64,000 nt of DNA from Thermomonas fusca DSM 15424 (GCF_000423885.1 NZ_AUIV01000008.1:76609-140608), one strand, 5' to 3'; counted from the first letter of the stretch, positions 7,989-16,996 are shown. The notes: generated by a model from the sequence alone, not told the origin. A program made the numbers and translations.

Positions 7989-8869
7989 GGTTTGTCACCA
8001 TTGCGCTCAGTGCCGATGTAGTACCGATCCATCACTGCTCGATAGCGCGCTTCGATGTGCTCCCACTCATGCATCACGACGCGGGGATAGGTGACGTTGA
8101 GCGACACACCGTATTTCGGAACAGAGAACGCGTGCGAACATAGAGCTACCCGGGTGGTGTCCTCTCGGATCAAGGAATCATTCACGATGATCAAGCCATC
8201 AGGCTGGGTCGCCGGAGCGCACTCTATATGGGTCAGTACATGACCATGCGAATCCCGCCGCAGATACCAATCCTCGAAATCCCAGGGATCTGCGGGCAAT
8301 CCGTAACGATCGCGCTGCCCTTCGGTCAGCTTGAGGTAGCGCGTCTTGTCTTCTTCGCTGACCACCCAGCGTTCCAGGCCCAACACGTCTTCCCTGCGGG
8401 TGCGGTAATCGATGTTGTCCGTTGGATCCTGGCGCAGGATCGGATCCTCTGAGCCGGTGCGCAACGAGCTGTCCATGGCGTTCTGCAATGGCCATTTGTC
8501 GATGTAGTCCAGATTTGCTCGTACCAGATGCGCCTGTTGCAGGGCATTCGTGATCCGCGTCCAGCCCGGCGGGGCCGCTTCCAGCTTGGGCCACACCAGT
8601 TCCAATATCGCTCCGCCCTGAAAGTCCGGACCGATCTGATCCGTGAAGTAGTTGGCCGGGATCATGAACCGGTGCGGCCCCAACTTGGTCAACTGCGGCT
8701 CGTTGGTATAGGTGAAATTCCCATCGGTGGGGCCGACGATCAGCGGCTCGTTCATGGCGGTCATTCTGGGTCGGTTTCTGGGCGGTACGGCGTCGGCGGC
8801 GCAGGCGGCCAGCAGCGCAATGACGACGCTGATCATGAAGATGCGTGAGGCTGGGAGCATTGAGATCAT
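7985..8869 (-). CDS. Putative immunity lipoprotein (X-Tfi-like), copy 1
   Basis: A 294-residue lipoprotein with lipobox ALLAAC (Cys23), first gene of a three-gene unit (lipoprotein, lipoprotein, effector) with ATGA overlaps at both junctions. It is a tandem paralogue of the following gene; the variable stretch is the one around residues 210-260 (here HIECAPATQPDGLIIVNDSL). No convincing ribosome site precedes the ATG at 8869; an in-frame ATG three codons later is possible. Probably protects against the effector at 5434-7089, or, after divergence, against a related effector of competitors. Confidence 0.72.
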   Translation of the reverse strand: MISMLPASRIFMISVVIALLAACAADAVPPRNRPRMTAMNEPLIVGPTDGNFTYTNEPQLTKLGPHRFMIPANYFTDQIGPDFQGGAILELVWPKLEAAPPGWTRITNALQQAHLVRANLDYIDKWPLQNAMDSSLRTGSEDPILRQDPTDNIDYRTRREDVLGLERWVVSEEDKTRYLKLTEGQRDRYGLPADPWDFEDWYLRRDSHGHVLTHIECAPATQPDGLIIVNDSLIREDTTRVALCSHAFSVPKYGVSLNVTYPRVVMHEWEHIEARYRAVMDRYYIGTERNGDKP

Positions 8870-8935
8870 CGCGGGGCGGGAAATAGAAAATTGATTGATG
8901 CGCGCTACGACTGCACCTGATTGAAAATGGCGCGT

Positions 8936-8967
8936 GAAGGAAAATGGGCCCGGTTTTCCGGGCCCAT
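8936..8967 (-). terminator. Rho-independent terminator after the peptidoglycan effector
   Basis: A perfect 10-bp stem (ATGGGCCCGG, 8944-8953, with CCGGGCCCAT, 8958-8967) around a 4-base loop. Read on the minus strand it is followed by TTTTCCTTC. It lies 9 bases past the stop of the effector at 8976 and separates it from the lipoprotein/effector unit downstream, which must therefore have its own promoter within about 65 bases (none recognised) or rely on read-through. Confidence 0.8.
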
Positions 8968-8975
8968 GGCCACTT

Positions 8976-10817
8976 TTATTGACCGGCCGGTTGCAATGCC
9001 GGCTGTTGCTGGCGCCTCTGCTCCTGCTCGGCGGCCTGATGCAGGCGCTGGGCCGACTCGCGTGACAGTTGCTCGCTCATGGCCTGGAACCCAGGGGTGG
9101 GCGCGTCCAGATCCACGCGTGTCGCCGTGCCAATCGTGGTGCCGCGCACCAGCAGGGCGCCGTTGTCCAACTGGACGATATCGCGCAGCTTCGAGGCGTC
9201 AGTGATGCCATTCACCGTAGCTTGCCCAACCACGTTGGCGATCACCTCCCGCCGCGTACCGGCTGGCAGTTGACTGGCGATCGCCTGATATAGCCCGTTG
9301 TTGGGGTGCGCTCGCTCGGACAGCAGGGGGTGCGCGACACTTCGCTCCAGCGCCGCCAGGGTCTTGGGTCCGGCGATCCCGTCCACCGCCAGGCCGTGTG
9401 CACGCTGGAACTCGCGTACGGCGTTCTCGGTGTTGACACCAAAATTGCCGGTACCGCGCAGTTGATAGCCGTCCTTTCCGTCATATCCCAATGCACTCAG
9501 GCGCTGCTGCAGCTCAATCACCGCCCGGCCACTGTCGTTGCGATCAAGGACGCCACCACGCGCGCCTGCGCTCACGGGGGCGGCCTGCTGCGCGCGGCCG
9601 GTGACGGCCTGATTCTCAGACATCTGGTCACGCGACTCCACCTTGCCTTGCAACAGCCCACGCGCCTTTGCCAACGGGTCGCTGGCCACGAGTGTGTAGC
9701 TCGCAGGCACGCCCCGCAGGTACTCGGTCAGCGGCATGGTGTGTACTCCCTTGCTGCCGGAGGACTGGCTGGCCAGCAGGGCACCGCTCTGGGGATCCCG
9801 CACCACCATCACGATATGGTCGATGCCCTTCCAGTGTTCATGCCGCGTGCGGCCGCTGTCCACGCCAATCACCATGCCCTCTTTCAGGTCTGTACCGGCG
9901 CGGACCTGAGCGTCGTTGAGCAGGATCTTGGCGCGGTCGTAACCTAGCTTCACTATGCCGCCGGACCCAACCATGTGCGGATCCAGAATATCGGCTTTCG
10001 AAAATACGGTACGCCCGGCCTTCTTGTTAATCTCCTCCATGGTCGCGTTTTGCAGGTTGCTAACCCAGCCGGAGCAGTCGATATAGCCCTGTGACAGGTT
10101 CTTGCCGCTGACGCCCGCGTGATACAAACGATGTCCCGGAACATTGATTGCGTATTTCACATCGTCGTACTTCACACCCATCGCATACGCGGCAGTCAGC
10201 TGGATGCCTGGGCTCTGGCCAGTCCCCTCCTGCGATAACACCGGCTTGGCGACTGCCGCAACCTGTGCCGTGGGCCCACGAATCACCGACTCGGTTCCAA
10301 CACGCAAGCCCTCGAACTGGCCGATACCGTCGGCGAGTGCAGAAATCTCGGTGGGCGTCATCTGGGAAATCTGCTTGCCCCGCAGGTTCACTCCACGGGC
10401 GTCACCAACCGCGTAGATCGCCCGCTCCTGCGCAGCATGATTGGTATTACCGGAATAATCGGCCGTCGAATACTTCGGCAACAATTCCCTGACAGTCAGG
10501 TCGCCATTGTTGGTCAGCAGCTTGATCTTGGCTGCCCGGCCCTGCTCGGGCGTTGCGAAAATGGCGTTGCCCCACTGATCAAGATCCACTACGCCGTCAT
10601 AGCGGCGCTGCGCGGAGGCCAAGGCCTGTTCCCTGGACCGGGATACGTTGTGGGTCTGGTCGGCATCTCCCTTGTACTCGAACTTGAGATTGCCGGGGTT
10701 GTTATTGCGCCATGCAACCGTACCGCCATCGCGGACCACGATACTGCCGTCACTCATTTGGTACGTGCGGCGCTGGTCGGTGGGTAGCGTCACCCTTACG
10801 ATCACGGGATCAGCCAC
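8976..10817 (-). CDS. X-T4SS peptidoglycan-hydrolase effector: NNNPGN domain, NlpC/P60, PG-binding, XVIPCD-like tail
   Basis: A 613-residue effector (from the GTG at 10817). Residues 35-180 hold a phage-type RNNNPGN domain found in phage structural and muramidase-like proteins. Residues about 205-380 look like an NlpC/P60 cysteine peptidase: catalytic Cys248 in DCSGWV, His334 in DHIVMVV, then a polar stretch ASQSSG. Residues 428-491 are a PG_binding_1 domain (VIELQQRLSALGYDG). Residues 497-578 are an X-T4SS effector tail (NNGLYQAIASQLPAGTRR), ending Gln-rich. It should be delivered by VirB/VirD4 into rival cells to cut cell wall. The GTG start has a good ribosome site (GGAGG); a TTG 12 codons upstream is possible. 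Position after virB6 and an immunity lipoprotein is that of XAC2609 in X. citri, whose catalytic domain is a different glycosidase. Confidence 0.85.
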   Translation of the reverse strand: MADPVIVRVTLPTDQRRTYQMSDGSIVVRDGGTVAWRNNNPGNLKFEYKGDADQTHNVSRSREQALASAQRRYDGVVDLDQWGNAIFATPEQGRAAKIKLLTNNGDLTVRELLPKYSTADYSGNTNHAAQERAIYAVGDARGVNLRGKQISQMTPTEISALADGIGQFEGLRVGTESVIRGPTAQVAAVAKPVLSQEGTGQSPGIQLTAAYAMGVKYDDVKYAINVPGHRLYHAGVSGKNLSQGYIDCSGWVSNLQNATMEEINKKAGRTVFSKADILDPHMVGSGGIVKLGYDRAKILLNDAQVRAGTDLKEGMVIGVDSGRTRHEHWKGIDHIVMVVRDPQSGALLASQSSGSKGVHTMPLTEYLRGVPASYTLVASDPLAKARGLLQGKVESRDQMSENQAVTGRAQQAAPVSAGARGGVLDRNDSGRAVIELQQRLSALGYDGKDGYQLRGTGNFGVNTENAVREFQRAHGLAVDGIAGPKTLAALERSVAHPLLSERAHPNNGLYQAIASQLPAGTRREVIANVVGQATVNGITDASKLRDIVQLDNGALLVRGTTIGTATRVDLDAPTPGFQAMSEQLSRESAQRLHQAAEQEQRRQQQPALQPAGQ

Positions 10818-10962
10818 GGACCACCTCCATCCGGGACAGTTCTTGCACTTCAAACTTCAGTTTCATCACCAGCTCCTGCTTGAACGGCCATGGCCGCGTG
10901 GGAGCCGACAGGGCGCGTCCTTGCGCCAGATACAGGCAGTCAGCAAGACAATACCAATTCAC
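10810..10962 (-). CDS. Possible 50-residue ORF bridging immunity gene and effector gene
   Basis: A GTG at 10962 overlaps the TGA of the lipoprotein gene (GTGA), and the frame stays open to a TGA at 10812-10810 that overlaps the GTG start of the effector. The product would begin MNWYCLADCLYLAQGRALS and end KLKFEVQELSRMEVVRG; an internal ATG gives a 19-residue version beginning MKLKFEVQELSRMEVV. The tight overlaps at both ends suggest translational coupling, either of a tiny protein or simply as a coupling device. No family recognised, and it may be chance. Confidence 0.35.
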   Translation of the reverse strand: MNWYCLADCLYLAQGRALSAPTRPWPFKQELVMKLKFEVQELSRMEVVRG

Positions 10963-11906
10963 TTGTAGCGATAGTGCTTCTCTTCCTGGTCGTACACGTA
11001 CACCGAGGTATCGCTGGCACCCACAGTCCGGATGCTGCCGGTCGCGTCGTCGATGGTCGTGCCCTTTTTGACCACCCGCAGCGTCGGCATTTTGCCGGGA
11101 GCAGGAACGACCTCAAATGTGCCGGACCATTTGGTGCAGTCGGCCTTGGGGTTGGTTTTGCAGAGCCGGGAATTGTCAACGCCGGTCAATACACTTCCGA
11201 GATAGCGCCACGCATGCTTGCGTTCTGCACTATCGTCAGGCAGATCGAATGAGAACAACGACATTTCGAAATCTTCGGAATCCCCGGCAAGTGAGGTTTG
11301 TACGGTGGGGATCGCGAGCAACAAACGCTTATCGTCAACCCTGTGCTCTACCATGAGGCGCGACGGATCAATCCGGATCTCGCGACCATACGAACCATAC
11401 ATCCCCACAGACCGTTCACCGCCCACGAATTTCCAAGGCTTCTCCGTACCAGGGCGAACCAGTTCGAAGGTCGCTGCCGAGAGCATTACACCCTCCGCTG
11501 GATCTTCAGGTTGAGGTGGGTTGCCATACTTGGCCGGGGTATCCTGCGCAAAAGCTGTATAGAACTGCCGCCCCCCAACGCGCAGCGCATGGTGTCCCCA
11601 TACCGACACCCGCATGTGGTTGGCGATCTCGTAAGCGTGCGCGCCATCCCCATCCTGACCGTAGAGAAGATAGAGAATGGTGGGCACCGACGGCGGCTGC
11701 TCTTCCACCAAAGCGTTCGCATCTTCGTTCATGGCGTTTTCCATGACCCTTCCTTCTTGCTTTCCTGCGCCACGAACCCCGGACTTGGACGCCGCTTGCG
11801 TCGAAGCGGTATCGACGCGCCCAGCTGGCGCATCACAGGCACCCAGGGTAACCGCGAGCCCGACGGCGAATAAAATAGAAGCCAAGCGCATCTTCGCATC
11901 CCTCAT
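10959..11906 (-). CDS. Putative immunity lipoprotein for the peptidoglycan effector (XAC2610 position)
   Basis: About 315 residues, exported lipoprotein: MRDAKMRLASILFAVGLAVT then lipobox LGAC (Cys24). The mature domain contains ILYLLYGQDGDGAHAYEIAN and a C-terminal WSGTFEVVPAPGKMP segment; no enzyme motif is visible. In the X. citri locus the equivalent gene encodes a periplasmic lipoprotein inhibitor of the neighbouring lysozyme-like effector, so this one most likely inhibits the effector at 8976-10817. The ATG at 11906 was chosen because GGAAGGGG lies 6 bases upstream; ATGs at 11912 and 11933 are in frame. The effector follows almost at once. The 125 bases upstream separate it from the DUF4189 gene and are visibly AT-richer, so a promoter may lie there. 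Confidence 0.75.
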   Translation of the reverse strand: MRDAKMRLASILFAVGLAVTLGACDAPAGRVDTASTQAASKSGVRGAGKQEGRVMENAMNEDANALVEEQPPSVPTILYLLYGQDGDGAHAYEIANHMRVSVWGHHALRVGGRQFYTAFAQDTPAKYGNPPQPEDPAEGVMLSAATFELVRPGTEKPWKFVGGERSVGMYGSYGREIRIDPSRLMVEHRVDDKRLLLAIPTVQTSLAGDSEDFEMSLFSFDLPDDSAERKHAWRYLGSVLTGVDNSRLCKTNPKADCTKWSGTFEVVPAPGKMPTLRVVKKGTTIDDATGSIRTVGASDTSVYVYDQEEKHYRYK

Positions 11907-12030
11907 ATCCATCCCCTTCCAAACCGCAAGCATGGCTGGAGAACAGTCGCAACGGAGCTCCTGATTTACCCATGCTTATGTTGCAAGAGATATATCATTT
12001 CATCCAACCTTTCGGCCTAAAAAAACGAGA

Positions 12031-12558
12031 CTAGCGCACACGCACAGGATAACTACAGCCCACGTACACCACCTCACAGCTTGGTCGACTATCCGAAGCA
12101 CAATTTGACAGAAGCAGGTTACGTGTCGCCTCTGGGTCAGCCGCTCCGCCGGAGTACAAGCGACCGTAGCCGTTGACAATTCCCAAACATGAATTTCGAG
12201 TTTCCGCGATAATCTCACAACCCTTTCCACACTCCTCCAGGACCTTCCGCCTCGCAATTCTCCGACTTTCTTGGTCCTTGGTAGAAACAGTATTACCGTC
12301 CGCATCCCTGGCAATAGCACCGTAGCGGCTGCGCCATACTTCGGCGGGCGCCGCAATTTGTCTATTTCCGGCATTTGAGGGCGAGCCGCAGCTACCGTTG
12401 ATAGGCGCCCCCATACCGCAAGGTCCCCGCCCAGGAGGCGGCGCTTGCGAGTTTGCGGGGAAAGTCGAGCCGAGCGCACCCACTAGTATCAGCGAACTCG
12501 TATAGACCCTGAGTAACGGGCTCGCGATAATCCCAAATCCCGTATCTAATCCGCTCAT
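12031..12558 (-). CDS. DUF4189 exported Cys-rich protein
   Basis: A 175-residue exported protein. A hydrophobic N-terminal segment (about 10-36) is followed by the DUF4189 pattern: WRSRYGAIARDADGN, then a Ser/Arg helix, then paired Cys (EECGKGCEII, RNSCLGIV, SNCASD, SCEVVYVGC), suggesting several disulphides in the periplasm. Its ATG overlaps the stop of virB6 (ATGA), so it belongs to the virB transcript. DUF4189 proteins are of unknown function. The place between virB6 and an effector/immunity pair suggests a role in the secretion apparatus, or as an effector or immunity protein. Base composition here is clearly lower in GC than the flanking chromosome. Confidence 0.75.
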   Translation of the reverse strand: MSGLDTGFGIIASPLLRVYTSSLILVGALGSTFPANSQAPPPGRGPCGMGAPINGSCGSPSNAGNRQIAAPAEVWRSRYGAIARDADGNTVSTKDQESRRIARRKVLEECGKGCEIIAETRNSCLGIVNGYGRLYSGGAADPEATRNLLLSNCASDSRPSCEVVYVGCSYPVRVR

Positions 12559-13577
12559 CCGACGCTCCGGTTATGAATATTAGGCACGCTGCCACCATCA
12601 GCCGCCTTCGGATCCAAAGCTGGTTGTCGCGCCCCCCCCGCGCCCACCCCCACCGGATTCCCCGCCGAATCCCTCGCCTGCGCCTGTCCAAACTGCGAAT
12701 ACGCAGAGAAGTTGGCCAACGTGCCCTGGAAGAACATCGCCGCAATGGGCGGGGTGGCAATGAGCAATACGGTCAAGATGACCCCCAAGCCGGCTTGTTG
12801 CATGGCCACGCTGCTAATGCCGGCGGAACCCACGCCCGCCGAGGTAGCCATGATGATCTGGTACTTGACGAACATCGCGACCGCCACGACACCCACCAGT
12901 TTCATGGCCACGGCCACCATGAACGAAAGCACGGCCAGCGAAAATATCGTGCCTATCCCGTATGTCAGCCATTTGGTGAACATGGGTTTGGTGCTATTGA
13001 ATAGCAGCGTCAGGATGAACAATGGCCCCAACCCAACGAACAGAGCCAAGGCGACCTTGTAGGTGAGCAGCAGCGCACCACCGATGACCGCCGGTCCTGC
13101 CACGCCGATTGCGCTCATGTTGGATGCTTTGTCGATCTGCTCCTTCCAGCCTTCGCCGCTGGACGTGGCGGCGTAACCGTCCATCAAGCCTGTTATCAGC
13201 TGCATATAGGCGAGATTGCGGTCAATCTCGACCGCCGGATTGTCCTCTTCGGTACTCACCAGCCCGGTGACGGCCTTGGGCAAGGTGTTACTCAGTAGAT
13301 TGGAAATGCTCTGTCCGCCAAAGCTGAAGCTGGTGGCCAGCAGGGTAATCATCACCACCTTCATGGCCTGGGTCACCAACGCCATCATCGGCTCGCGCGA
13401 GCGGCCGGTGACGATGAGCCACCCCTGGAAAATGATCCAGACCGTGATCATGATCGTTCCGAACAGGAGGATCCATTCGATCAGCCCGGTCATCAGGTTG
13501 TGACGGAAGGTCTCGATTTCCGTATCAATGAAATCGAATATCAGCTTGAAGAACAGCCACTGACCTATGCTTTCCAT
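12555..13577 (-). CDS. virB6: VirB6, inner-membrane T4SS channel component
   Basis: A 340-residue polytopic membrane protein of the VirB6/TrbL family. Hydrophobic segments at about 34-55, 66-85, 155-185, 200-230 and 260-280, with the usual Trp-containing loop region (ITVWIIFQGWLIVTGRSREP). It forms part of the inner-membrane translocation platform through which substrates pass. Last of the structural virB genes here; its stop overlaps the DUF4189 start. The hydrophilic C-terminus (about 295-340) is Gly/Pro-rich. Confidence 0.92.
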   Translation of the reverse strand: MESIGQWLFFKLIFDFIDTEIETFRHNLMTGLIEWILLFGTIMITVWIIFQGWLIVTGRSREPMMALVTQAMKVVMITLLATSFSFGGQSISNLLSNTLPKAVTGLVSTEEDNPAVEIDRNLAYMQLITGLMDGYAATSSGEGWKEQIDKASNMSAIGVAGPAVIGGALLLTYKVALALFVGLGPLFILTLLFNSTKPMFTKWLTYGIGTIFSLAVLSFMVAVAMKLVGVVAVAMFVKYQIIMATSAGVGSAGISSVAMQQAGLGVILTVLLIATPPIAAMFFQGTLANFSAYSQFGQAQARDSAGNPVGVGAGGARQPALDPKAADGGSVPNIHNRSVG

Positions 13578-13616
13578 TATATTTTTTCCAGGTGGCTGCG
13601 AGGCATGCCCAAGTGT

Positions 13617-14465
13617 TTAGTCGCGACGCGCAGCATGAATGGGCGACCCATCCGAAAATGCCAATTGCATGACGCTGAAGGCGGCGATATCGCCGGCCAG
13701 GTGGTTCGCCGAGCCACCGGGACCTACGACGCCCTCGCCTCCCGTGCCCTTGAAGGCTTTCTGTCCCAAGCGATTCTGCATTGCCCGGAGATAGGCGATG
13801 CGGGCGGTGTAGGCGTCGTTGTAGGCTTTCTGTTGCTGCTGATCGATCTGAATCAACGTCAACAACGCCAGGATCTTGTTGGTGTTGCTTTCGATCCGCC
13901 CCGCATTGTCATCGTCGATGTTATTCCTGCGCTCACGCTGGATGACCTGCAGGCGATCGAAGCGCTTCTGCGCCAAGTCACTCATCATCACGTTGTACTT
14001 GAACTGGGCCTTCTCGGTTTCCAGCAACTCCTTGCATATCGTCCATTGCTGCTGCGCAATCCCGTTGGCACTTGATGGTACCGAGGGAATCGACACGTTT
14101 TCCACATCAGGGGCTTCCGGGGTTGGGGGCTCGGGGCAACGATCGCCCTCGGTCATGCTCACCTGGGAAATCGAGTCCTGCTCGGCTTGGGTGAACATGC
14201 GCGGCGGATCCTTGTAACGTCCCTGTTGCTCGCCAATCGTGGGATTCTGCTCAAAATCGCCTTGCCCCACCTTGTTTCTGGCATCAAGCTTCTTGTTGAC
14301 TTCCTTGAGTTCGTCATGCACGTCATCGTCGTAGACGCGCCAGTCGGCGGAAGCGGACAGGCTGACCGTCAGCGCGGCACCCATCAACATCGACAAAGCA
14401 GTGCGCAGGGCTCGCTGGGGACGGCGCGGGTGGTTTGCAGGTTTGGATTGGGCGGTACGGGTCAT
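13617..14465 (-). CDS. virB5: VirB5-like minor pilus protein
   Basis: A 282-residue exported protein: basic N-terminus, signal segment LSMLMGAALTVSLSASA, then an elongated largely helical domain (QAEQDSISQVSMTEG, Gln-rich IQIDQQQQKAYNDAYTARI), as in VirB5 proteins that cap the T4SS pilus. Sequence similarity within VirB5 is always weak, so the call leans on position between virB4 and virB6, export and helical content. The basic run before the signal (PRRPQRALR) is long; an internal start cannot be excluded. Confidence 0.8.
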   Translation of the reverse strand: MTRTAQSKPANHPRRPQRALRTALSMLMGAALTVSLSASADWRVYDDDVHDELKEVNKKLDARNKVGQGDFEQNPTIGEQQGRYKDPPRMFTQAEQDSISQVSMTEGDRCPEPPTPEAPDVENVSIPSVPSSANGIAQQQWTICKELLETEKAQFKYNVMMSDLAQKRFDRLQVIQRERRNNIDDDNAGRIESNTNKILALLTLIQIDQQQQKAYNDAYTARIAYLRAMQNRLGQKAFKGTGGEGVVGPGGSANHLAGDIAAFSVMQLAFSDGSPIHAARRD

Positions 14466-14486
14466 GTCTTTCCTCCGGAATTCTGG

Positions 14487-16970
14487 TCAGACTGCATCGT
14501 GGGTGGTGACTGGGTTGGACAGGATGGCGCGCGGCACGCGCAGGATGCGCGGCGTCTTGCCCGATCCCTTTCGCTGGTCATAGAAATCTTGCAACCACTG
14601 CCGGGGTTGCAATTCGTCCACGCCAATCCCTGCGTCCATGGCGGCCTGTGCGGTGACGCGGTCAAGCACTTCAATGTTGTCGGTACTGGCGGAAATCACC
14701 GCAAGCTGGTCGTCCAGGCCGCGCAGGTTGAGCTGGCAGATGCTGGCCGCATGCCCCTGCTTTACCAAAAAGGCGCGTGAACGCTCATCCAGATTGACCA
14801 CCACCTGATATTCGGCGTCCGTCAGTTTGAGACCTTCCACGTAGTCGTCGCGGCTCGCATTGGGGTTGGGCAACAGGACCAGGGTTGCGGTCTGCTCGAT
14901 GAGCGCCGCGGAGATATCGCTCTTCAGCGCATCCTCGGGACTTTGCGTGGCGAAGATACCCAGGCCATTCTGCTTTCTGATCGTCTTCTGCTTGTTCTTG
15001 GCAAACTCCTTGAGGCCGCCCTTGCCATCAAGGATCTTCCAGAATTCGTCCATCACGTAGATCAGCCGACGCCCATCGATCAGTGATTCCAACCGGTAGA
15101 TCAGATAGTTGATGACCGGCACGCGCGCTTCTTCGTTCTCGATGAGCTCGGTGTAGTCAAAGCCGATGATGTTGGCGCGGGTCAGATCGATGGTGTCGCG
15201 CGGGTTGTCGAAAACCCAACCCAGCGAGTTGCCTTGCGTCCACTTGCGGAGCCGAGCGTACAGGCCGTCATCGCCCAGGTTGGGCAGGCTCTTCTGGAAG
15301 TTGCTCATGCTGCGCAGATGCATGGGCATGTCCAGCATGGCCGCGACGGCTCGGAAGATGTCTTCTTCTTCGCGCGCGGTATAAGTGGGCTTGCCGGCCA
15401 GCACCTTCACCAGATCTGCTAGAAACTGGGCATTGGCTTCCGTGCGTTCGCATTGGAACGGATTGAACCCGGTCGGCTCCCCGTTCTGCAGGGTCATATA
15501 GTTGCCCCCGCAGGCGCGCACGAAAATCTCGGCGCCGCGATCCTTGTCGAAGAAAAATATCGTGGGCGCGGGGTCCAGCTTCTGCGTTTGGCTGAGCAGG
15601 AAATTGATGAGGGCGGTCTTGCCCGTACCCGACTTGCCGATGACCATCGTATTGCCGATGGCCTTTTCGCCAAACGAGTTCTCGCCCGGCAGGGTGGCAT
15701 GAAAATTGAAGAAGTAGGGCTGGCCGTTCGTCGTCTGCAGGGTGGTGACGCACTCACCCCACGGGTTCTGGTCGCGCTTGCCGGTGGCAAAATTGTGCAG
15801 CGGCGACAGCCCCAGAAAATTAAGGGAACTGAGGTTGGCCAGCCGGGTGCGGTACTTCCAGTTGCCCGGGAACTGCGAGAAAAACGACGAAGCAACCGCA
15901 ATGTCCTCCTTGGAGGAGACGAACCCCGCGTTGGACAGCTCGGCGCGGGTCTGTGCGATCTGCTGCGCCAGCTTCTCCTGGCTGTCAGCGTAAACAGTGA
16001 CGATGAAGTGGTATTCGCCAAGGACGAAGTTGCCGGAGGCCAGCTGGTCCATGGCGTGGGTGAGTTCTTCGATCTGGGTGAACGACTTGTCGCCCGAAGA
16101 GATCATCATGCCGCGGGTGCGTTCAAGGGTCTTCAGCGCGTCGTGTCGCCCCTTGGGACTGAACGAGTGGGTGATGACGTACTCGAAATCCAGATACTTC
16201 ATTCCGTTGAGAATGCCCGGATAGGTGCCCTCGGCGTATTCCTTGATGTTCAGGATGGCGCCGAAGTGGTTGCGATTGTCCGGCGTGTTGACGACGAAAT
16301 CACCGCTCTTGCTGGAAAACATGTGGCGGCTGACCGGCAAGTAGTTGCGCACTGGCGCATCCAGCACCGGGACCGGTTCATCCACGCGGTTGAGGATGAA
16401 ACCGTAGAGTTCCAGCAACTCCGAGAACACCACGCCGTTCTCGGCCTCGTACATGCCCAAACGCCTTGGCGTGTAGTCGCGAAGTACGGTTTCGAGGTTG
16501 ATCGACATCTCGTCGAGCTTGTCGATGGCATCCTGCTGCAACGCGGCCAAACGCCTGATGTCCGCGGTCTTCTCACGAAGGCGCTTACCCTCCGGCATTG
16601 GCCGATACATCATTGTCAGAAACAGCTCGTTCTGCATGATGCGTTCGCCGGACAAGCGCTTGTAGTAGCGGTCGGACAGGTCCTGGTTGAACACGGCGGA
16701 AAATTTTCCGCCATCACCGATGGTGCGACGGCGACGCACGTCGTGTACCCAAAACGCCACGTTGGAAAAATCCGGTGCACGCAAGGTTTGCAACAGCCGG
16801 TTGAACACGCCGTGTTTGTGTTCCAACTCCTCCTCGAGCCGCCCAACGAAGGGCATGCCCGCCAGTTCCCAGGACACCATGAAATCACCATCGGTGGTCT
16901 TGACCACGGTGGGCGACACATGGGTCGAGAACGGGAGGAACTCGCTGGTCGAAGTATCCGGGCTGAACAT
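14487..16970 (-). CDS. virB4: VirB4, T4SS ATPase
   Basis: An 827-residue CagE/TrbE/VirB4-family ATPase, the usual length. Walker A GKSGTGKTALI lies near residue 441 and Walker B RLIYVMDEFWKIL near 636; the downstream motif KTIRKQNGLGIFATQSPED is also typical. It energises pilus assembly and substrate transfer at the inner membrane together with VirB11 and VirD4. It begins 27 bases after virB3 ends. Confidence 0.96.
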   Translation of the reverse strand: MFSPDTSTSEFLPFSTHVSPTVVKTTDGDFMVSWELAGMPFVGRLEEELEHKHGVFNRLLQTLRAPDFSNVAFWVHDVRRRRTIGDGGKFSAVFNQDLSDRYYKRLSGERIMQNELFLTMMYRPMPEGKRLREKTADIRRLAALQQDAIDKLDEMSINLETVLRDYTPRRLGMYEAENGVVFSELLELYGFILNRVDEPVPVLDAPVRNYLPVSRHMFSSKSGDFVVNTPDNRNHFGAILNIKEYAEGTYPGILNGMKYLDFEYVITHSFSPKGRHDALKTLERTRGMMISSGDKSFTQIEELTHAMDQLASGNFVLGEYHFIVTVYADSQEKLAQQIAQTRAELSNAGFVSSKEDIAVASSFFSQFPGNWKYRTRLANLSSLNFLGLSPLHNFATGKRDQNPWGECVTTLQTTNGQPYFFNFHATLPGENSFGEKAIGNTMVIGKSGTGKTALINFLLSQTQKLDPAPTIFFFDKDRGAEIFVRACGGNYMTLQNGEPTGFNPFQCERTEANAQFLADLVKVLAGKPTYTAREEEDIFRAVAAMLDMPMHLRSMSNFQKSLPNLGDDGLYARLRKWTQGNSLGWVFDNPRDTIDLTRANIIGFDYTELIENEEARVPVINYLIYRLESLIDGRRLIYVMDEFWKILDGKGGLKEFAKNKQKTIRKQNGLGIFATQSPEDALKSDISAALIEQTATLVLLPNPNASRDDYVEGLKLTDAEYQVVVNLDERSRAFLVKQGHAASICQLNLRGLDDQLAVISASTDNIEVLDRVTAQAAMDAGIGVDELQPRQWLQDFYDQRKGSGKTPRILRVPRAILSNPVTTHDAV

Positions 16971-16996
16971 GAAGAAAGGTGTTCCTGGTGGGTTGG

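Larger units (their letters stand above)
7086..8869 (-). repeat. Tandem duplication of an approximately 890-bp lipoprotein gene
   Basis: The two lipoprotein genes are direct repeats of each other. Long stretches read almost identically (for example 7540-7860 against 8445-8755), while the part encoding the C-terminal third has diverged strongly before identity returns at the very 3' end. Confidence 0.85.
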
